Shown one piece after another: positions 9,991 through 11,779 of a stretch of DNA of 11,779 bases. Position 1 is the first letter of the stretch; the number at the start of each line of letters is the position of its first letter. The position numbers and the translations under genes were made by a program. The notes under the pieces are model-generated. The model did no database searches. It worked only from the letters and a program-made list of their open reading frames with translations, and was not told the origin of the DNA. The stretch covers positions 1-11,779 of the forward strand of contig NZ_PEGG01000066.1 in NCBI RefSeq assembly GCF_002737765.1, given 5' to 3'. The DNA is from Caulobacter sp. B11 (GTDB lineage: Bacteria; Pseudomonadota; Alphaproteobacteria; Caulobacterales; Caulobacteraceae).

Positions 9991-10251
9991 CTAGTAGGCG
10001 CGGGCCAGTGGCGGAAGACTGACCAGGTGGAAATGTAGTACCAGCCACAACACGGCGAAGAGGACCGCCGAGACCCAGGTTGTGGTGATGAACTTGCGCT
10101 TCAGATTGGGATTGACCGGCGCGCCGGGATCACCGCCGGCCGGCGGTTCAATTCCCATGTCATGATAGCTGCGCACGCCCAGCGGCAGCACGCAGAACAG
10201 AGCGGTCCACCAGATGGTCAGATAGATCGCGATCGCCGTAACCGGGCCCAT
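9991..10251 (-). CDS. Small membrane protein, DUF1467 family
   Basis: An 86-aa protein of unknown function. It has two hydrophobic segments, at about residues 4-26 (IYLTIWWTALFCVLPLGVRS) and 57-79 (WVSAVLFAVLWLVLHFHLV). A Pro/Gly-rich loop joins them, followed by a basic stretch (LKRKF) just before the second segment. This is the pattern of the alphaproteobacterial DUF1467 family, which is commonly found next to methylmalonyl-CoA epimerase. The ATG at 10251-10249 overlaps the corrected mce stop as TGATG, implying translational coupling and co-transcription with mce. No catalytic motif is visible, and no function is assigned. Confidence 0.85.
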   Translation of the reverse strand: MGPVTAIAIYLTIWWTALFCVLPLGVRSYHDMGIEPPAGGDPGAPVNPNLKRKFITTTWVSAVLFAVLWLVLHFHLVSLPPLARAY

Positions 10252-10669
10252 CAGTGATGCGCCTCCTTGGGGTTTCCATCAATTCCACCAGCATGCCGCC
10301 CATATCCTTGGGATGCACGAAGATGATCAGCGTACCGTGCGCCCCGATACGCGGTTCGCCCAGCACGGTCGCGCCCTTGGCGACCAGCGCGTCGCGGGCC
10401 TCATAGATATTCTCGACCTCAAAGCAGATGTGGTGCTGGCCGCCCTTGGGGTTCTTGGCCAGGAAGCCATGAATCGGCGACTTTTCGCCATAGGGCTCGA
10501 TCAGCTCGATCTGGCTGTTGGGCAGGTTGACGAAACACACCCATACGCCCTGCTCGGGCATGGCCCACTTCTCAGTGAACGAGGTCGCGCCCAACAGGTC
10601 GCGATACATCTTCAGGGACTCGTCGATAGACGGCGTTGCGACACCGACGTGATTGAGCTTGCCGATCAT
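10251..10669 (-). CDS. mce: Methylmalonyl-CoA epimerase (apparent 1-bp deletion near the 3' end)
   Basis: The enzyme interconverts (2R)- and (2S)-methylmalonyl-CoA, linking propionyl-CoA carboxylase to methylmalonyl-CoA mutase in propionate, odd-chain and branched-chain catabolism. It is a small VOC/glyoxalase-fold metalloprotein. The sequence begins MIGKLNHVGVATPSIDESL, with probable metal ligands H7, H80 in GGQHHICFEV and E129 in MLVELMET, and two beta-alpha-beta-beta-beta modules. A GGGAG site lies 6 nt before the ATG. As given, the frame runs on past METP into DUF1467 in a nonsensical extension. Adding one C to the four-C run (plus strand 10269-10272) gives METPKEAHH and a TGA at 10253-10251 that overlaps the next ATG. 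The repaired protein is 139 aa, the normal family length. The frameshift is most likely a sequencing error. Confidence 0.93.
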
Positions 10670-10743
10670 GATCCGCTCCCGGGCGACTATTTGTTCTTGG
10701 CCAGACGCCTAACACCGATGCTGCATCGCGAAAAGGGCGGCGG

Positions 10744-11478
10744 TCAGCCTTGGGGCGGCTGAACTTTGAGCCACCAGAACCGCACCGGCAGCACCGAGAT
10801 CAGCAATAGGCCGGCGAGGAATCCACCCAGATGGGCCTCCCAGGCGATCCCGATCACCCCGGCGCCAGACACCAGCCCGAAGGTCGCGCCCAGGGCCACG
10901 ATCACCAGGTTCATCATGATGAAGGAACCGGCCTGCTTGGCCACCGGCCGGGAGAGGATCGGCGCCAGTTCGGCCCTGCCCGGGCCTGTCAGGCGGGCGG
11001 ACGCGCCCCACAGACCGCAGATCGCGCCCGAGGCGCCCAGCATCGGCACGGGATCCTGCCCATGCAGGCCGAGGAAAGCGACGGCTCCGGCCAGGCCGCA
11101 GACCAGGAAAAAGCCCAAAAACAGCAGCCCCCCTAAAGCGTCCCGCCCCAGGCGCTGGGCGACACCGGGACCCAGGGCGATCAAGGCGCCGCAGTTCATG
11201 ATCAGGTGCAACCACGATCCGTGGAGGAAGATATGGGTGACGGGCGTCCACCAGATTCCGGCCTCCAGGCCCGGCCGGAACAGGCTCCCCAGCACGAGGA
11301 TCGCCTGCTCTTGCCCCAGGGCGCGACCAACCTCCTGTCCAAGGAAAACCAGCCCAAGAATGGCCGTCAGCACCACGACGGGCCAGGCCTCTGACCACAG
11401 GACCGCGATCCCGCCGCCCAGCAGGCCCTGCCGCGCGGGCGGGGCCTCAGGCGAGGCCGGATCGTGATCCTGGGTCAC
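10744..11478 (-). CDS. Rhomboid family intramembrane serine protease
   Basis: Rhomboids cleave membrane-protein substrates within or near the lipid bilayer. From the chosen GTG start (11478-11476) the protein is 244 aa and has a polar, Pro-rich N-terminus followed by about six hydrophobic segments. Catalytic features are all present: HGSWLHLIMN (H86, H91, N95 in the HxxxxHxxxN pattern), the nucleophile S150 in LGASGAICGL, and the base H216 in EAHLGGFLAG. It is thus probably active; substrates are unknown. The start is uncertain: the GTG lies 7 nt after the rnj stop with no clear Shine-Dalgarno. An in-frame ATG 41 codons further upstream is rejected because it lies inside rnj and encodes an Arg/Ser-rich stretch. 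Tight spacing suggests co-transcription with rnj. 74 bp separate its stop from mce. Confidence 0.9.
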   Translation of the reverse strand: MTQDHDPASPEAPPARQGLLGGGIAVLWSEAWPVVVLTAILGLVFLGQEVGRALGQEQAILVLGSLFRPGLEAGIWWTPVTHIFLHGSWLHLIMNCGALIALGPGVAQRLGRDALGGLLFLGFFLVCGLAGAVAFLGLHGQDPVPMLGASGAICGLWGASARLTGPGRAELAPILSRPVAKQAGSFIMMNLVIVALGATFGLVSGAGVIGIAWEAHLGGFLAGLLLISVLPVRFWWLKVQPPQG

Positions 11479-11485
11479 GTTGGCG

Positions 11486-11779
11486 CTAGACCCGCAGGAC
11501 CGTGGTCTCGACCACGGGCTTGCGTTCCCAGATGCGGAAGGCCGCCTTCTTGACCGCGCGGGAAATGGCGCTCTCGATCGCCTCGTCCTGCTCGCGTTCA
11601 TTGCCCTTCAGACGCTTGAAGGCGTTCTCGGCCTCATCGGCCAGATCATCCAGGGCGTCGTCGAGCGGATAGTCCTTGTCCCCGGCCAGGCCCAGGCCGC
11701 GAACCTGCGGACCCGAGATGATGCGGCTTTGGCCATCCAGCACGACCGACACCGCCAGCATGCCGTTGAAGGCCGCGTG
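11486..11779 (-). CDS. rnj: Ribonuclease J, C-terminal part (5' end outside window)
   Basis: RNase J is a metallo-beta-lactamase/beta-CASP ribonuclease with endo- and 5'-exonuclease activity, used in rRNA and mRNA processing. Only the last 97 codons are in the window; the frame is open to the window edge. They read HAAFNGMLAVSVVLDGQ, then GPQVRGLGL, then an acidic helical region (DDALDDLADEAENAFKRLK) and end KPVVETTVLRV. This matches the RNase J C-terminal domain, which follows the catalytic core and carries none of its metal ligands. The rhomboid gene follows 7 bp downstream. The family call rests on the C-terminal domain alone, hence the slightly reduced confidence. Confidence 0.85.
   Translation of the reverse strand, partial: HAAFNGMLAVSVVLDGQSRIISGPQVRGLGLAGDKDYPLDDALDDLADEAENAFKRLKGNEREQDEAIESAISRAVKKAAFRIWERKPVVETTVLRV

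Noticed and set aside
10160..10250. C-terminal extension of mce into the DUF1467 gene (169-aa version)
   Set aside because: The extension follows a missing C. The corrected frame ends at a TGA that overlaps the next ATG and has family-normal length.
10670..10743. Small gene or regulatory RNA between the rhomboid gene and mce
   Set aside because: Only a 13-bp palindrome (10716-10728) and a five-codon ORF are visible; there is no ribosome binding site or structure strong enough to claim a feature.

Overview
The window is GC-rich DNA that looks like a member of the Caulobacter lineage (Alphaproteobacteria, Caulobacterales). The evidence is the gene order, the protein sequences, Caulobacter-like promoters and LexA boxes, and above all a 29-codon gene just upstream of dnaE. 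That gene matches the Caulobacter SOS division inhibitor SidA in length, composition, position and LexA-type control. All identifications come from reading the sequence; no database was searched.

Layout from left to right. The translation genes tsf (5' part only) and rpsB lie on the minus strand, separated by a perfect 10-bp-stem hairpin. A 471-bp interval without a gene follows; it holds a candidate rpsB promoter and leader hairpin. Next come dnaE (replicative DNA polymerase III alpha, minus) and, 24 bp upstream of it, the tiny sidA (minus) with two tandem LexA-like boxes directly in front of its ribosome binding site. A nucleoside hydrolase gene (plus) diverges from sidA and is the only gene on the plus strand. 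It converges on a tight minus-strand operon proS-lolC/F-lolD with overlapping stops and starts: prolyl-tRNA synthetase, then the permease and ATPase that release lipoproteins from the inner membrane. Upstream of proS lie its promoter, an intrinsic terminator and a pair of 17-bp palindromes. The last block is minus-strand rnj (3' end only), a rhomboid protease, mce (methylmalonyl-CoA epimerase) and a DUF1467-type small membrane protein; the terminator closes this block.

Three genes (tsf, dnaE, mce) each carry a single-base indel in or next to a short C run. Restoring one base gives full-length, family-typical proteins in every case. Since tsf and dnaE are essential, sequencing or consensus error is the simplest explanation. 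The coordinates given here span the whole intended genes.

The most interesting part is the sidA-dnaE locus: a DNA-damage checkpoint microprotein of the FtsW-inhibiting type, under apparent tandem LexA control, placed so that its transcript could run into the gene for the replicative polymerase.
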